Shown in pieces: positions 17,601 to 30,800 of a stretch of DNA of 64,000 nucleotides (position 1 is the first letter of the stretch; the number at the start of each line of letters is the position of its first letter). Under the pieces are notes generated by a model, which saw only the letters and a list, made by a program, of their open reading frames with translations, made no database searches and was not told where the DNA came from. The stretch covers positions 191,937 to 255,936 of the forward strand of contig CAJNYU010002045.1 in assembly GCA_905331475.1 (NCBI GenBank). The letters are read 5' to 3'. The position numbers were made by a program, and so were the translations under genes. This stretch comes from Rotaria socialis (taxonomy: Eukaryota > Rotifera > Eurotatoria > Philodinida > Philodinidae).

Positions 17601-20600
17601 TAAAGAAGCTCGTATTAATACGGATCATAAACCATCTTGTATCGATTTAGCCCTCAATGAAGTAAATATACGTGTACGAGTAACATCAGGTTATAATCGT
17701 GGAATAAATTTATCAAAATTAATTCGAATTTATACAAGATTTGATTCACGTGTTATTAAATTACTTCGTTTATTTCGTATACTTTCGAAGGTTGATTTCA
17801 AAGATTTCTTTTTTAAAGTTCGATCGAAATCTATCTATTTATTTATTCCTTTAGACATGCAATATAGACAAACCTGATTTAGGTACACTTCATCCAGTAG
17901 TCTTTCATATAATGGTTATTCATTTTCTGCAACAGCTCGATCCTCCTATTTTACCGTGTCTTCATGAATATGTATGTTTGTTCGATCGCTCCATAACCTT
18001 TTTATTTATATTTAATTAAAAAAAAAGGTGTTTGGAATTGATCATGTACCAATAACAATGAATGAAAATCGATATCCAGAATTTTTTCGTGTTTCTAATG
18101 AATATTCACGTCAATGGAAATCAAAAAATACGACAGAAATTGAATTGTTGTTTTTACAATTACTTTCATATTACGTTAAAACATTTAACACAAAACAATT
18201 TGTTATTTCAATACAAACTCGAATGCCTGTCGTTAAAATAGATAAAAATTGGCATAGTAAAAAACTACTTGTTGAAGGTATATTCAAGGTTTTGTTTTTA
18301 ATTATTCTGCCTAGCATTGAATAGTATTTTTAATCAGTCAATCTTGTGTTCCGCTTGATTTATTTATTTTTTCTTCACATGATTAATAGGAAAATGATGT
18401 ATTGAAGGCGTCACATTTACATTCAAAGACGTTTGTTGTGCATGGTTAGGAGTGTTTCATTGAAATGTGAACTGAAAACGTATATAGCTTTAAGAATTAA
18501 GATGTAAGCTAAATTATTTTGAAAATATTCATTTTCTTTTATTAGAAAAACAAGCCATTTAAAATGTTATCAGTATTTTACTTGATGTTTTATCTATTTT
18601 TATTTTTTAATTGAGAGGTTTTGACGAAAAACGATAAGCATAGATATTATGATTTATTGGAAACTTCTATAAAATTTTACTTGTATCCAATCATTTTCTT
18701 ATGGATAGATTTCTACGAAAAACTATAGTCTGAATGGTTAGTGATTCTATGATATCATATAATTCTTTACAAAAAAAACTCAATCATGTATCACTTATAA
18801 CAAAAGAGTTTAATGTAGAAATGTTCAGAGTAGAGTTATTTTATTATTATTTCAGCTATTGAACAGAAAAGTTACTTTTACATTGGTGGTACTCAACTCT
18901 ATAGGATAGCTTTTTAAAACATACATATAGTTAACCATGAACTGAAAGGTTGTACGACTAAGCATCAAACATCGAGCTTTTAATTTTAATATGCAATGTT
19001 CATCTAGATCAACTTGAGCGTCCTGTACTGATACAAAAAACATTAACTAGATTTTTTACTTTCATCATAGATATTTCCTAGTTAAGATCTTTAATTGTTA
19101 TTAACTGAGTGAACTTTTGTCTGGCTATCTAAAAATGTAAAGATTTCTTTAGTATTTATTTTAAAAATACTATTGTCTTTCTTTCTTAGATCCTAGTGAT
19201 GTTAAACGAAGTTTATGTCAAACAATGCAAGCTATACGGTCCATAAATTATTTTCGTGATACTTTAAATACTGCCTTGAACTATTTCGGTCGAAAACAAA
19301 AGAAAATTAAAAAGGTTCAAGTAACTCAAACTTCAAATGAAAATACTAATAATAATGATGATGATGATTTCATTGAAATTATTGCTGAAGATGAAAATGA
19401 AATTCCAATAATTGAACCAACAAATGCATTACATAATTCATATAATCTATTTTATAAACGTTTACCATTAACAATAGTACGTGATGTAAATATTCGGCAA
19501 AGCCGCGTACGGGATTATTATAAGAAAACATTTGAAGCAAAATTACCGGAACCAATTATTAAATCAGATTCATTACTTGATCAACAATTTGAAAATTCAA
19601 CTGAAAATGAAATTGAAGAAGCATTTCAACATGATCTTGAACATGATTTTGAAACCATGGATGCTTATGATGATGAACAAAATATTCTATTAGATAGAAC
19701 TGTATCAAATAATGATTATGATGAAAGTTTAAACATAGATTTTGATGAACTTAATATTGAGAATGATATGGGTCAAAAACAATCAGCAGTGTTAGTTAAA
19801 GCTAGAGTTTTCCAAATGAAACTATACGAAAGTAAATTCATAATGGGCATGTTCGAAAATAAAAGAATTTCAGAATTTTCAAAATTATTTTCTCAGTATA
19901 ATGTCTTTAACTATAGATACATCTGTCAAAATCGGTATGGGAGCAGTGAAAATCTGGGTTAAATAGTGTACTTCAAGTAACTCCAACTCAGAGCTGGAGT
20001 TGGAGTTGGAGTTCGAGTGAGATTTTAAAAAAATCGGAGTGGAGTTGGATATGGCGAAGTTGCCCATCTCTGGTCAAATCGTATCTGTAGTTCCAGTGAG
20101 ATCACACTTCAACGTTCCTAAAGTTATGATTGAAAATATAATTCAATTTTTAACATTGAGTCTTTTTTTAGAACAGTGACAGTGCATTGAGCGTGCAAAA
20201 GGTATTCGTCATTGACGTATTTTCTCTTTCTTTCTGTATTAATACCTATAACTACGTAACTACAACTATTACTTTTCTTGCGTCCTGTTAGGTACTTTTT
20301 CTAGTGCATTCTCTTGCTTCTTCCTATACTTGAATGTCATAACTCATACAATTTTCCCCATGTATTATCACTTATGGGTATATTCTCTTTCGTCACATCT
20401 AATATAAATAACTTTTGTTTCAATGAAAAGACGCGAAAACAAAAAGTAAAAATCATGATAAAAAACAATTATATTGATCTCATATAAGTATCATCATAGA
20501 TCAGACGTACCTTTCTTTTAAGCGAATTAAATAGTGTAGTTTACTTAGTATACATTCACATTCAAAACTCATCTTATCTCTCTATGATTCTACAATATAA

Positions 20601-23600
20601 GAATTCTATTTAAACGATCGAATTTATTATGTTTCTAAATCAAACGAAATACCAGTACATGGTTTAATATTCATCTTTATTGAATCCATCAGATTTATCA
20701 TTTCATACCGAAACGATAAAAACAATTCTAATTGTATAGAAACAAAATCACAAAAACGAATTTGAAAAATACTTTTAGTTAGATCAAATGTTTACGATGA
20801 TAAATCTAAATCATATGAATTTAAGTAGATCATATCGCAAATACGAATTTACTTTCTTATTCTTTTTTTTGAGACAATCTACGTTGCCATTTGATTATTT
20901 AATTATGGTTTTCTTCTAGTCGGAAGTTATTTGCACCAACAAATGATGAAGAAAAATCGAATGAAACAAATCCATCATCATTAATCATAGCCGATAATGA
21001 ACAAGGTATAGCAAATAGAAATGAAAATAAATATCCTAATCATAATGGTGATGGGAAAAGATTTAACACTGATGAACTTATGCAGAGTCTCAATAAAAAG
21101 TAGAGACGAACTGTAAACAAGGAATACGAACGGCAAGGTAACAATTGCTGTTTAAGAACTAATATACTTCACTGATGCCTATTATTTTTGTTGATGTCCA
21201 TAAATTTTATTTGACTTATTAAAAATTTTGTTTGGTTTTCTTAAATATAGACAATATAGTAAATAATCAAGTGATAGAAGTCTATGAAAAATTAAAACCA
21301 TCATTTGAAGACAAGAGTGAAATAATCAATGTTGACACTCCTTCAATTGAATCAAACATGAGTGCAATACAAAATGATGTCAATAAAAATTCTCTTGCTA
21401 GTACCAATAATGATGATCCATCAGTATTTACATCACCAATCAAAGATGACCAATTACCATGTATAGATAATCCTTCTTCGGACCTCTTTTATGATTTTCA
21501 AGCAGAAAATTTTCATGCAGAACAGGTTCATTTACTTTTTTTTTGTTTTTCTATCAGTCAAGACAAAGTTTCTCTTTGAAGGGTGCTCCATTCGTCTGTA
21601 CAATATGTAATAATGTAGGTCATTTAAAATCTGAATGTCCAGAATTAATTGTACCAAACATGGTTGATCTACCAGAAATAAGCGAGGAATGGATTCAAAT
21701 ACTTTCATCATTATGTCAATATATAACTGGTAATAGATCTGTCATGTTTATTTATATTTTATAAAAAAATCTGTTTTATTTTTGCCTGTGAGTTTAGAAC
21801 AATGCAAACCAAGACATAACGATATAGAAAACCGTGAAAGAATCTTAATACAATTGCAAAAACAATTTGAAAAAGATTATCCAGATTGTAGTTTACATGC
21901 ATTTGGATCATTCTATAATGGATTTGGTTTTCGAAAAAGTGATCTTGATGTTTGCATTGTTTTTAAAGATCAACGAGAAGAACATGTTTGTATTTTAAAA
22001 CAAAAAATAATTCGATTGACCTTTTCCTTTTGATTTATTAGACTGATGAAGCTCTTCAGATAATGAAAAGAATACTTAAATCAATGAGATCAAGTTCAGA
22101 TACATTTGAAAGTGTGCAACCCATTTTACATGCTAAAGTACCAATTATTCGTTCAAAACATCGACGGTTACAAATTGAAATTGATATTAGTTTTCATAAT
22201 ATGCTTGTAAGTATTTCTATGATTCGATATTCTATGTTAAAAGCAGTGGCAGCGCTACACGGAGCAAAGATTGTTTGAAGTCTAGCGTCGATCAGACCTT
22301 AAATTACTTTTGAATCAGATCTGATCTAATTCGCAAATAGATCCAACAAGTTCGACTTCAATGGTCCGTGACCAAAAGCTCTATTTATGTAGCTAGCGAA
22401 GAATATTTCAATTTTAAAGTGATGACATAAGTAATATTCATGAAGAGTTTATTTGCGACTAGAATAAATTTCTGTGGCAAAGAAAACTAGAGATGAAATG
22501 TATTGACTAATTTCTACACAGATTTTACTTTTTGGCGTTTTTATGTTACTAGTAGAAAAATTTAGTTACTGTCTATATTTCTTCAAAATCTCAACATTTT
22601 TTGTATTGCATTGAATAAATTTTCATTTACTTCAGGCCATTGAAAACACACGTTTATTGAAAGCATATGCCGATATAGATCCACGTGTATCTCAGCTTGG
22701 TTATATGATAAAACATTTAGCGAAAGTAAGAAAAAAAAACATAACATCTGATGACATTTCACGCGATACAAAATACAACAGAAAAAAGTATTTCCGTATT
22801 TTAGAGCTGTGATATAGGCGATGCAAGTCGTGGTACATTATCGAGTTACGCATATATAATAATGGTTATTCATTTTCTTCAACAAATTAAACCTTCTGTT
22901 TTGCCGGTGCTTCAACAAGTTTGTTCTTTCATTTTAGTTCTGACTTTTCAATTTTCAATATCAAAATTTTAGCTTAGTGATAATCAAACAACAAAAGATT
23001 CAATGTACAAAAAATGTTCAAAATGGAATGTTTATTTTTATGACAATCTACATGAAATTGTTCGTAGAAAGTACACCACATGTTTTTTTATCTTAGCATT
23101 TTAATTTAGAATAATTTATGGAAAAATGAAAACAAATTATCAGTTGGTAAATTATGGATTGAATTTCTCAGGTTTTACACCGAGCAATTCAATTATGATG
23201 AACATGTTATAACTATTCGACAATTTGAGCCATTGTTAAAATATGAGAAGGGTTGGTTTCGGCAAACAATTGCTGTTGAAGATCCCTTTGAATTAAATCA
23301 TAATCTAGCCGGTGGTTTGTCTATTAGAAGTAAAATTTTCATTCATTTGATTTTTATGTTAATCAGTTTTGTCTGAACATAGATTGGACACTTATTCGTC
23401 GAGTATTAATTCGTGCACGACAACAGTTTGGTTTACAATCAAAAGATATCGATATTTCTACGCCTGATTTACAATCAGTCGAGGTAGGGTTTTTTTCATG
23501 CTAGTTTAATTAGAATTTTAAAGTAATCTATTGCAATCAGCTAACAGTATCGGACCCAAAGAAATTAAATTTTTAATCATGTTAAATTCTATAATGATTT

Positions 23601-25643
23601 ACTATTGAACTCGAGAATAACTGTTAGATAAAACAAAAATACGAATGTATACTATGTAATCTAATACTTCTCAAGATCACGAATAATGTTTAAAAAGATT
23701 ACGGTGTGCAATCGAATTAGATGTAAATATAGGTATAGAAAACTGATTAGTAGAAGTGTATCGAAGGATTTCCTTTCAAAATAAGTTAAAAGTCGATCCA
23801 TAATGATTGTAGGATTCCATTTTTTAAAATATGATATGAACTTATATTTTTATACTTAGAAGATAAATGATAATTTAGTGAGGCTTTTTTCTAACAATTA
23901 AAAACGAGCTTTCTCAGTTTCATTCTATTCAATTTTACCGTAACACAATGACATTAAGCTTAACGCATTTTATCTTTGCACAAGCCTTTTCAATTCAAAA
24001 TTCTTCATCTTTTTCTACAAGAATAAACAACTTAGCATCAACTAGAAAACATTTAGATGCTACACAAAGCGATCTACGATTGAGAGACAGTAAGAAGGTT
24101 CTGTGTGTTAATATCTCACAAAGCGATTAAAAAATTGAAAATAAGTTCCAGTAATTCTAATGATTAATCACAACGGATGGATGATGTAACTTATTGTCGG
24201 TAGCGAGATGATGGAAGAAGAACATTATAGAAATGATTTTCACCAAAAATGGACTCATCAATATATATACATACATATATATGTATACGTATATATGTAT
24301 AGATTATCGTAATCAAAATCTTCAAATTTCTTTAAATGATGCTGTAGAATCTTAATATCCTGTTTTAGTTTTGTTGCTCTAGATATCAACTATTGTCGTA
24401 GCAATGCAACGAGTATATGCAGGGCTACATCAGGAAGGATCATGTGATGAAAGATTTCAAAGATTATGAATAATGACAAAAAGAAATGCTTTAACGTAAA
24501 TTTAAAGAAACAATCAATAGAAAGAAAAAAAACTAATAACATGAGAAAAGAAAAAACGTTAAATGTCTGGGTGAAAGTATATTGATAACAGTTAGACTTT
24601 GATAATGTCATCCGTTGACGATTCAACCCATAAAAATCTCTATCTAGGCTTTTTCTTTCTACGATGGTTATTTTTTATTGCTTTTCTTTGCATAGATATT
24701 CTGTAACTATGGGGAGAGAGAATTAATCTTGAGATGTGTAATATCTACACAATATTACAAAAGAATCATTTTAAAAAGCGACACGAATAATTCTGTTTTT
24801 TAACTTAAAATAATTAGAGTCGATTGATTTCTTATTCAAGTAATATAAATCTCTAATGTCATATTTTAACTCATTTATTAACAATAAAATTTCATCTTGA
24901 ACAATTTCAAGATGTAGGTAGCCCTTAGAATTAAAAACTATTTAAAAATATATATTCGGAATACAATTTGATTGTTAGATAAATTATGTCATAAGATATA
25001 TTTTTATCTCGAGCCAAAAAGATAACAATACTTCAACATGAAAGATTCTACTGACATTTTCCTTCAAAAACAGTTGTTTGACGTATTCATTTATTTTTCT
25101 ATTAAATAGTCAATTTTGTTTAATATAAATGATTTATGTCTAACAAATGCTCCAAGGCGATGTGCTGAATGTAAAGAACCATATCATATTCGTAAACGCT
25201 GCCCAAAATTAATATCATTAATAAGCGAAAAAGAAAAATTAAAAAGAGTTATAATACCAGAACAACAACAGCAAAAGCAACAGCAACACCACCAGCAACA
25301 AACATTAATAAACCATCAATATGATTTGTATTCAATTAGTTCTGATAATAATAATAATAATCGATTCCAGACATATCCACAATATTACTATTCGGCAAAT
25401 GGATATCAATATCCAATTCAAGTAGCATCTAATCAACGTGTTTGGACACAGCCATATTCAAATCACAGACCAATAATTCATTCAAATTTTTCCTATCAAT
25501 CAAATTATCAACAGCAATCAGCAAATAATTCGAATCGTCCATTCTATTCAAATAGTCAACGAAGAAAATGTTTTATTTGCGGAAGTTCAAATCATTTAAA
25601 AGCACAATGTTCTCAGTTTCACTCGAATACTCTTCAACGATAG
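14618..25643 (+). CDS. TUT4/7: Terminal uridylyltransferase 4/7-like (ZCCHC11/ZCCHC6 type)
   Basis: Non-canonical RNA nucleotidyltransferase. Animal TUT4/7 add uridines to mRNAs and pre-let-7. The layout matches the family: a first nucleotidyltransferase (NTase) module, a linker, a CCHC knuckle, a second NTase module and two C-terminal CCHC knuckles. Module 1 (exons about 14925-15099, 17399-18310 and 19190-19790) has LYGS and an MDIDVQF pair at 17451-17465, but the third carboxylate position reads NIRVRVTS, so it is probably inactive. The linker is acidic and Asn-rich. Knuckle 1 is CTICNNVGHLKSEC (about 21600). Module 2 has GSFYNGFGFRKSDLDVCIVF with DxD at 21941-21949 and the third Asp in EIEIDISFHN at 22183-22185. 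The PAP-associated part continues with RVSQLGYMIKHLAKSCDIGD and IAVEDPFELNHNLAGG. Knuckles 2 and 3 are CAECKEPYHIRKRC and CFICGSSNHLKAQC in the last exon (25110-25643), separated by a Gln/Asn/Tyr-rich spacer. The start at 14618 (MDEDPLTN) sits behind an AG acceptor. Long introns: 15100-17398, about 18310-19190, 19790-20920 and 23485-25109. The join from about 20920 to 21249 is the least certain. Confidence 0.9.
19934..20072. mobile_element. Possible short hAT-like MITE with GGAGTT repeats
   Basis: The right end reads, on the minus strand, CAGAGATGGGCAACTTCGCC, a style of terminus common in hAT elements. It is followed outside by gtcaaatc (20073-20080). A near copy of that octamer with one extra A, gtcaaaatc, occurs at 19925-19933, next to a degenerate ggtatgggagcag. 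Inside is a small inverted repeat aactcca/tggagtt and a tandem ggagtt run (about 19995-20014). The left terminus is poor, so this may be only one end of an element. It lies in a TUT4/7 intron. Confidence 0.35.
24260..24302. repeat. TA/TATG/TACA-type low-complexity run
   Basis: Alternating tatata, catacata and tatgtata units inside the 1.6 kb TUT4/7 intron between module 2 and the last exon. It is partly self-complementary and could form a hairpin, but looks like an ordinary microsatellite. Confidence 0.7.
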
Positions 25644-25888
25644 AATATTTTTCATATTTTGTTTTTCTTCTATTCTGTATAGAAATTTACGATATTTAAT
25701 TTTGTCCGTGTGTCTGACTTGTTTTTTTTTTGTCTTACCGTTGTATTTATGTTGTTATTATTCGTCAAAATTTTCTTTTTCTTTGTTCTATACGAGAGAA
25801 CATTTTGAAAATCGTTCGTGTATCAGATGGATCCATTATTATTGATCCCATAAAACAAAATTTTACTTTTTTTTCTTCTCTATCAGAT

Positions 25889-27518
25889 ATGATGATGAAT
25901 ACAGCTGTGCATCCACAAACGGACTCCAATGAGCAACCAATAGTGACATCAAATGAACGACACACATTATTACAAAAATTGTATGAACATTTCCTTTTTC
26001 TATTTCTATAATATAGACTTTATTTATTTTCCTACATAGAGCTTCAAGATGCCCACAGGAAATATCAACAAGAATCGAAAACGAAGCGTTTGAGAAATCT
26101 CAGGGTATCAAGGTATATTATAAATTGAAAAAAACCTGCTTTTTATCTAATTTTAATATTTTATGTTTCAGTCTCAATATTTGAAAAACGTTCACACGTA
26201 TCTTCAACACTTTCAAGGTAAAAATTTCATTCTTTTAAAAATTCTACATGAATCTTTAGCGAGCTTTCCTAAATAAACTGAATTTCATATGAACTTTTAC
26301 ATTACTAAAACAAACACGAAAAATATAAAGTAGAAAGACTTATCAAATGGATGCCATCTCATCATAGATAAAAGTAAAGTTTAATAATACGAGATAAAAT
26401 GAGAAAAAAAGAAATCAATTATTTGATTTTCTGTATAGCACTTTCAAAACAGCCTGCAGATTTTCTATCAAATCTTTAATATGAATATCTTTATTCGGAT
26501 TCTTGTCATTGACGTTTAATTAATTCATTTAGCATTTTCGCATCCCCTCAAAGAAATTCGAAATTCTCTGTAACAAAATAGTTTGCAAGTTTCATAAATG
26601 TTTTAATAAATCTTCATATTTCTGTTGACTAATATTTCCAGAGTCAAAATTCGTTTCTCAGACTTTTAACGATGTTTCTGATAACATTTTTATTACTTTG
26701 ACTTGAAATAGTTTTCCATGATACAGGATACGAAATCAGTAGTGTACTGGAAGTTGGATGGAACTGGCCCTCCTTCATCAGCGCATCTTATATATTCCAT
26801 TAGCTATTCTGATTTCGTTGACATACTAAAAGTGCTCAATTACTAGTGAGAGAGAAATATGGTCTGTTCCCGGTACTACTTACGTATATAATCTTTTATA
26901 GAATAGTTTTATAAGTGGAAGATGTATTAAATATCCTATGAGACAGAGCTATCATATCATGCCATCCTATTTGGAGTTCTGCTCACGATGTTTTTATGTT
27001 TGACTTTCCAAAAACAAAAGAAAATGAATTTTCGATAAAAGTTATCATTATTTTACACTTTTTTTTTTATGAAATTTATCATCAGAAGCACAAAGTAATT
27101 TAAAATATCGAACTTTCTTGAAATGTTGAAGTAGATGTTAATCATAAATCGACGGGAATCTGAAATCTATATCATTAATTTTACTGGAGAAATTCTTAAA
27201 ATAACCAAATCTTCTTTCTCAACTATAGATGCCATGATAAATTTTGAGGAGTCTATTAATTTAGTCCACATCTTGTACTTTAATTTACATATATCGGAAC
27301 ACATATTCATCTAAGTTAAAAGTTTCAGCCAACTTTTTTCATTTTGGAGAAACGCAGAGTTTTGAATGAGATCCTACAGAATGCGGATGCAAGAGGCTGA
27401 CTAATGTATTAATTTGATATGAAGAACTACTTTTTGAAAGTTTCAGCTTCTATACAAAACCGTGTCAGTCAGCAGCAGCAGCAGCAGCAGCAGCAACTGC
27501 AACAATTGCAACAACTGC

Positions 27519-27552
<34 letters not shown>

Positions 27553-27739
27553 GCAGCAGCAGCAGCAGCAGCAACAACAACAGCAACAACANGAATCGCT
27601 TGCAACAAGCAAGTATTTTATCTGTATCTGCAACATCTGCAGCTTCAGCAACATTACCAACAACAATAAAAGCAGCAGCAGCAGCAGCTATCGGAACAGC
27701 AGCAACGACAACGACAACAACGACAACAGCAACAACAGC

Positions 27740-27812
<73 letters not shown>

Positions 27813-30800
27813 GCAACAACAACAACACTCGATAAATAGCAATATAAGATTTATAAATGCATCAACAAATATTCCTCCACAAACAGCTGTAATTAATGGT
27901 AACCATGTACAACATCCAATAAATCAAATGCCTAACCAAACACCTCGCTTTCCTGTTGTTCAGCAATCATCCCGAATGAACAATCCCCAACCAACTGTTC
28001 TTAATCCCACAGCACGAGCGCGTGAATTACCAAAGTTCAATCCAAGTAAGGCTTTAAATTGTTATGGTTTTTTTCTAATTTTTTCTTTCTCTAAAGCATC
28101 TATAAATACTTTATCATATTCACAATCTCCAGTATCAACATCGACGATAACAACAACGGTTGATTTATCTCAAGATTGTTCCTCTCAACAAAACAATGGT
28201 ACCAATCAATACGATAACTCATTAATTCAACCACGATATCCTGTTGCAGCCTCAGTCAATGCACCACGACAACGAATATCGATACCAAATAGTAAAAATA
28301 AATTAGCCTATTTCTATTCTTATTTTTTTGCTACTTTATTTTCTACCAGACAATTTTCAACAACAATCATCATCAAATAAACCAAATGATATATCAAATC
28401 AAGTTTTTGTTGGAGGTTCACCATCGAGACCAATGTTACTATCATCATCATCACCAACAACAACGTTGACAACAGTCAATACAAATAGTTCATCAACCGG
28501 TGACCAATGTAAGTTATTACATTACGACCAAAATGAATTGATTTTTCGTAAGAAAATATTTCTTACAGTATTACAACGCATACTATTATCGAATACGGAT
28601 GGAAATCGTCCAGCAATATCAACGAATATGGTAAGTTATTTTGAGTAAGCATTCATTGATTTTATAGTTTTCGAACGAATTACTCTGTACTTGAACGACA
28701 TTTTGATATGATATGATTCCACGACTTTTAGTTTTCTCTTATGAATATAGACTTTTATTTAAATCAACAAAATTTGCACAAATGAGTGACACATCAGAAT
28801 TCGACTCGTAGCTGAGTAACGAGAAACTGATCTCTGGCAATTTATACATATGAAAAACGATGATATCGAATGAAATGATGGTTTCGTTTTTTTCTAAGTT
28901 TTTTGAACTCTTGTAGTTTCATCTGAAATGATGTTGAATAGCTGAAAAACTTGTTTCTCTTAATTGAATTGAGTTTTGAACTCGAATATAATGATTTTAA
29001 AATCGGGTCAAAATAAGTAGAATCTAACTATTATCGAATAGGATTCCAAATAATTGACTCCTATCAGACTCAACTGAGGCACACACACACACACACACAC
29101 ACACATCCAACATTATTTTGTAGGACACAATCTAACACGATTTTTGAAATATATCAAACACAAATTTTCAATTCGATCGATTTCCAGAGATCATAAACGA
29201 CGAAATTCTTGATAGATAATGTAAGGTCATATTTCACTAATATCTTTGTAGTAAATGAACTACTGGTTTCATTTGTCGATGATGAAGCCAAAGAATATCT
29301 CATAATAGATAGAATAAAACAATATTCCTTCGATTAGCAACAACGGTTGCATTGTGCTTTCTACTTTCTGCTTATCATTTCTTTAAATTTCTATCAAGCG
29401 AGAGACTCTTTATGTACTTGCTTCGTTACAATTTAAAACTAATGGCTATCTATCAGAAGATAAGCTGAATGCCACAAAATAATTTATTTGTGAATTTGTA
29501 GATATTTTTTCCATATATTCTTATAAAGAATTCTGAACGAAAATTTATCAATGAAAAATCAAAGACAACGTATTCTTAGAATCACAGATACGTATTAGAT
29601 AAAGATTCAAAGTTATTTATTGACTCGCATGTCAAATGTAGCTTATAGTTCGTTAATTTTAATTAGTTATCAAGAATAACTTTCCACAAAAATGAATATG
29701 ATTTTTTCTTATTTATAAATCCGCTGGAAATATTTCTATTTATAGTTCTTTGATTATATTTTTCGATTTAGCTGCCCACAGCTCGAATAGCTAGTACAAT
29801 GATTAGTAATTCAAATAACAGTACAACTTCTCTTCGGCCATCATTATCAACTCAAAAATTATCACCTTCACCGGCGCTTGCGATTATGCCAACACCGATT
29901 CAAGCTTCTACTGTTCCAATTCAATCGTATAATTTCATTTTCTTTTTCTTTTGTTATCTTACACTATAGTTTTATCTCATTCAAAAGATCCAATAATATG
30001 ACTATTCAACGAAGTCCTTTAAACAACAATAATGGCTCACTTTCAAGTAATTCTCAAACAGTTTCAACGAATAGTTCAACAGCAATGTATACTAACTATT
30101 CATCACCAACGAATCGTGCACTGCCTTCAACAGGTATCTATGTTTATAAATATTAGTTTCCTATGCACTTTGCATCAATAGTATTTTATCCAGAAAAGAA
30201 AAAAAACTATAAGAAACTTACGTCAGTTTTTTTATCCGAAGTTTAATTTATTTTATTTTCGATGATCAAAATATAGTAAAGATACATTTATTAAAATGCA
30301 TTTAACATTCATGAAAGCTTCTTATGCAACAAACATTTCATATGAGCTCTTCGGTATTTTCTAAGGATTATATAAATATCAATTTAGAATTTCCAAGCAG
30401 TACTTTCACCTAGAATTATGAGAATGATTGCTGCTTATTTGCTGTTGACTAACCCAGGTCGAACAATCATATTGTGAGATCTGATAAGATCTTGTATCTG
30501 ATCTTATATGATCTTGTACGATCATTCGAAAATCATACAAACAATCGTAGTTCCTGAGATCTTAGATCAAGTCGCACAATCAGATTCTTGAAAGATCTTA
30601 CACATTAATAAGATCTTTCAAGAATCTGATTGTGCGACTTGATCTAAAATCTCAGGAACTACGATTGTTTGTCAGATTCTTGTAAGATTTCGCCCATGTT
30701 CCAACATCTTGTATGCGCTTCATAAGATCTTGTGTCAGATTTTTCGACCTGGGAACGAGCAAACATTCCTTATGGTTGGATCTTGATCCGGCTGACATCT

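Noticed and set aside
19885..20067. Minus-strand Ser/Asn-rich ORF
   Set aside because: Produced by the tandem ggagtt repeat; no domain or splice support.
25730..26011. MED15 starting further upstream in the open frame at 25730
   Set aside because: That part is hydrophobic AT-rich sequence before a strong acceptor; the MMMNTAV start directly after the acceptor fits better.
27469..27842. Poly-Cys, poly-Ser and poly-Thr ORFs in the other frames
   Set aside because: Shadows of the CAG/CAA repeats; only the Gln frame connects to the flanking MED15 exons.
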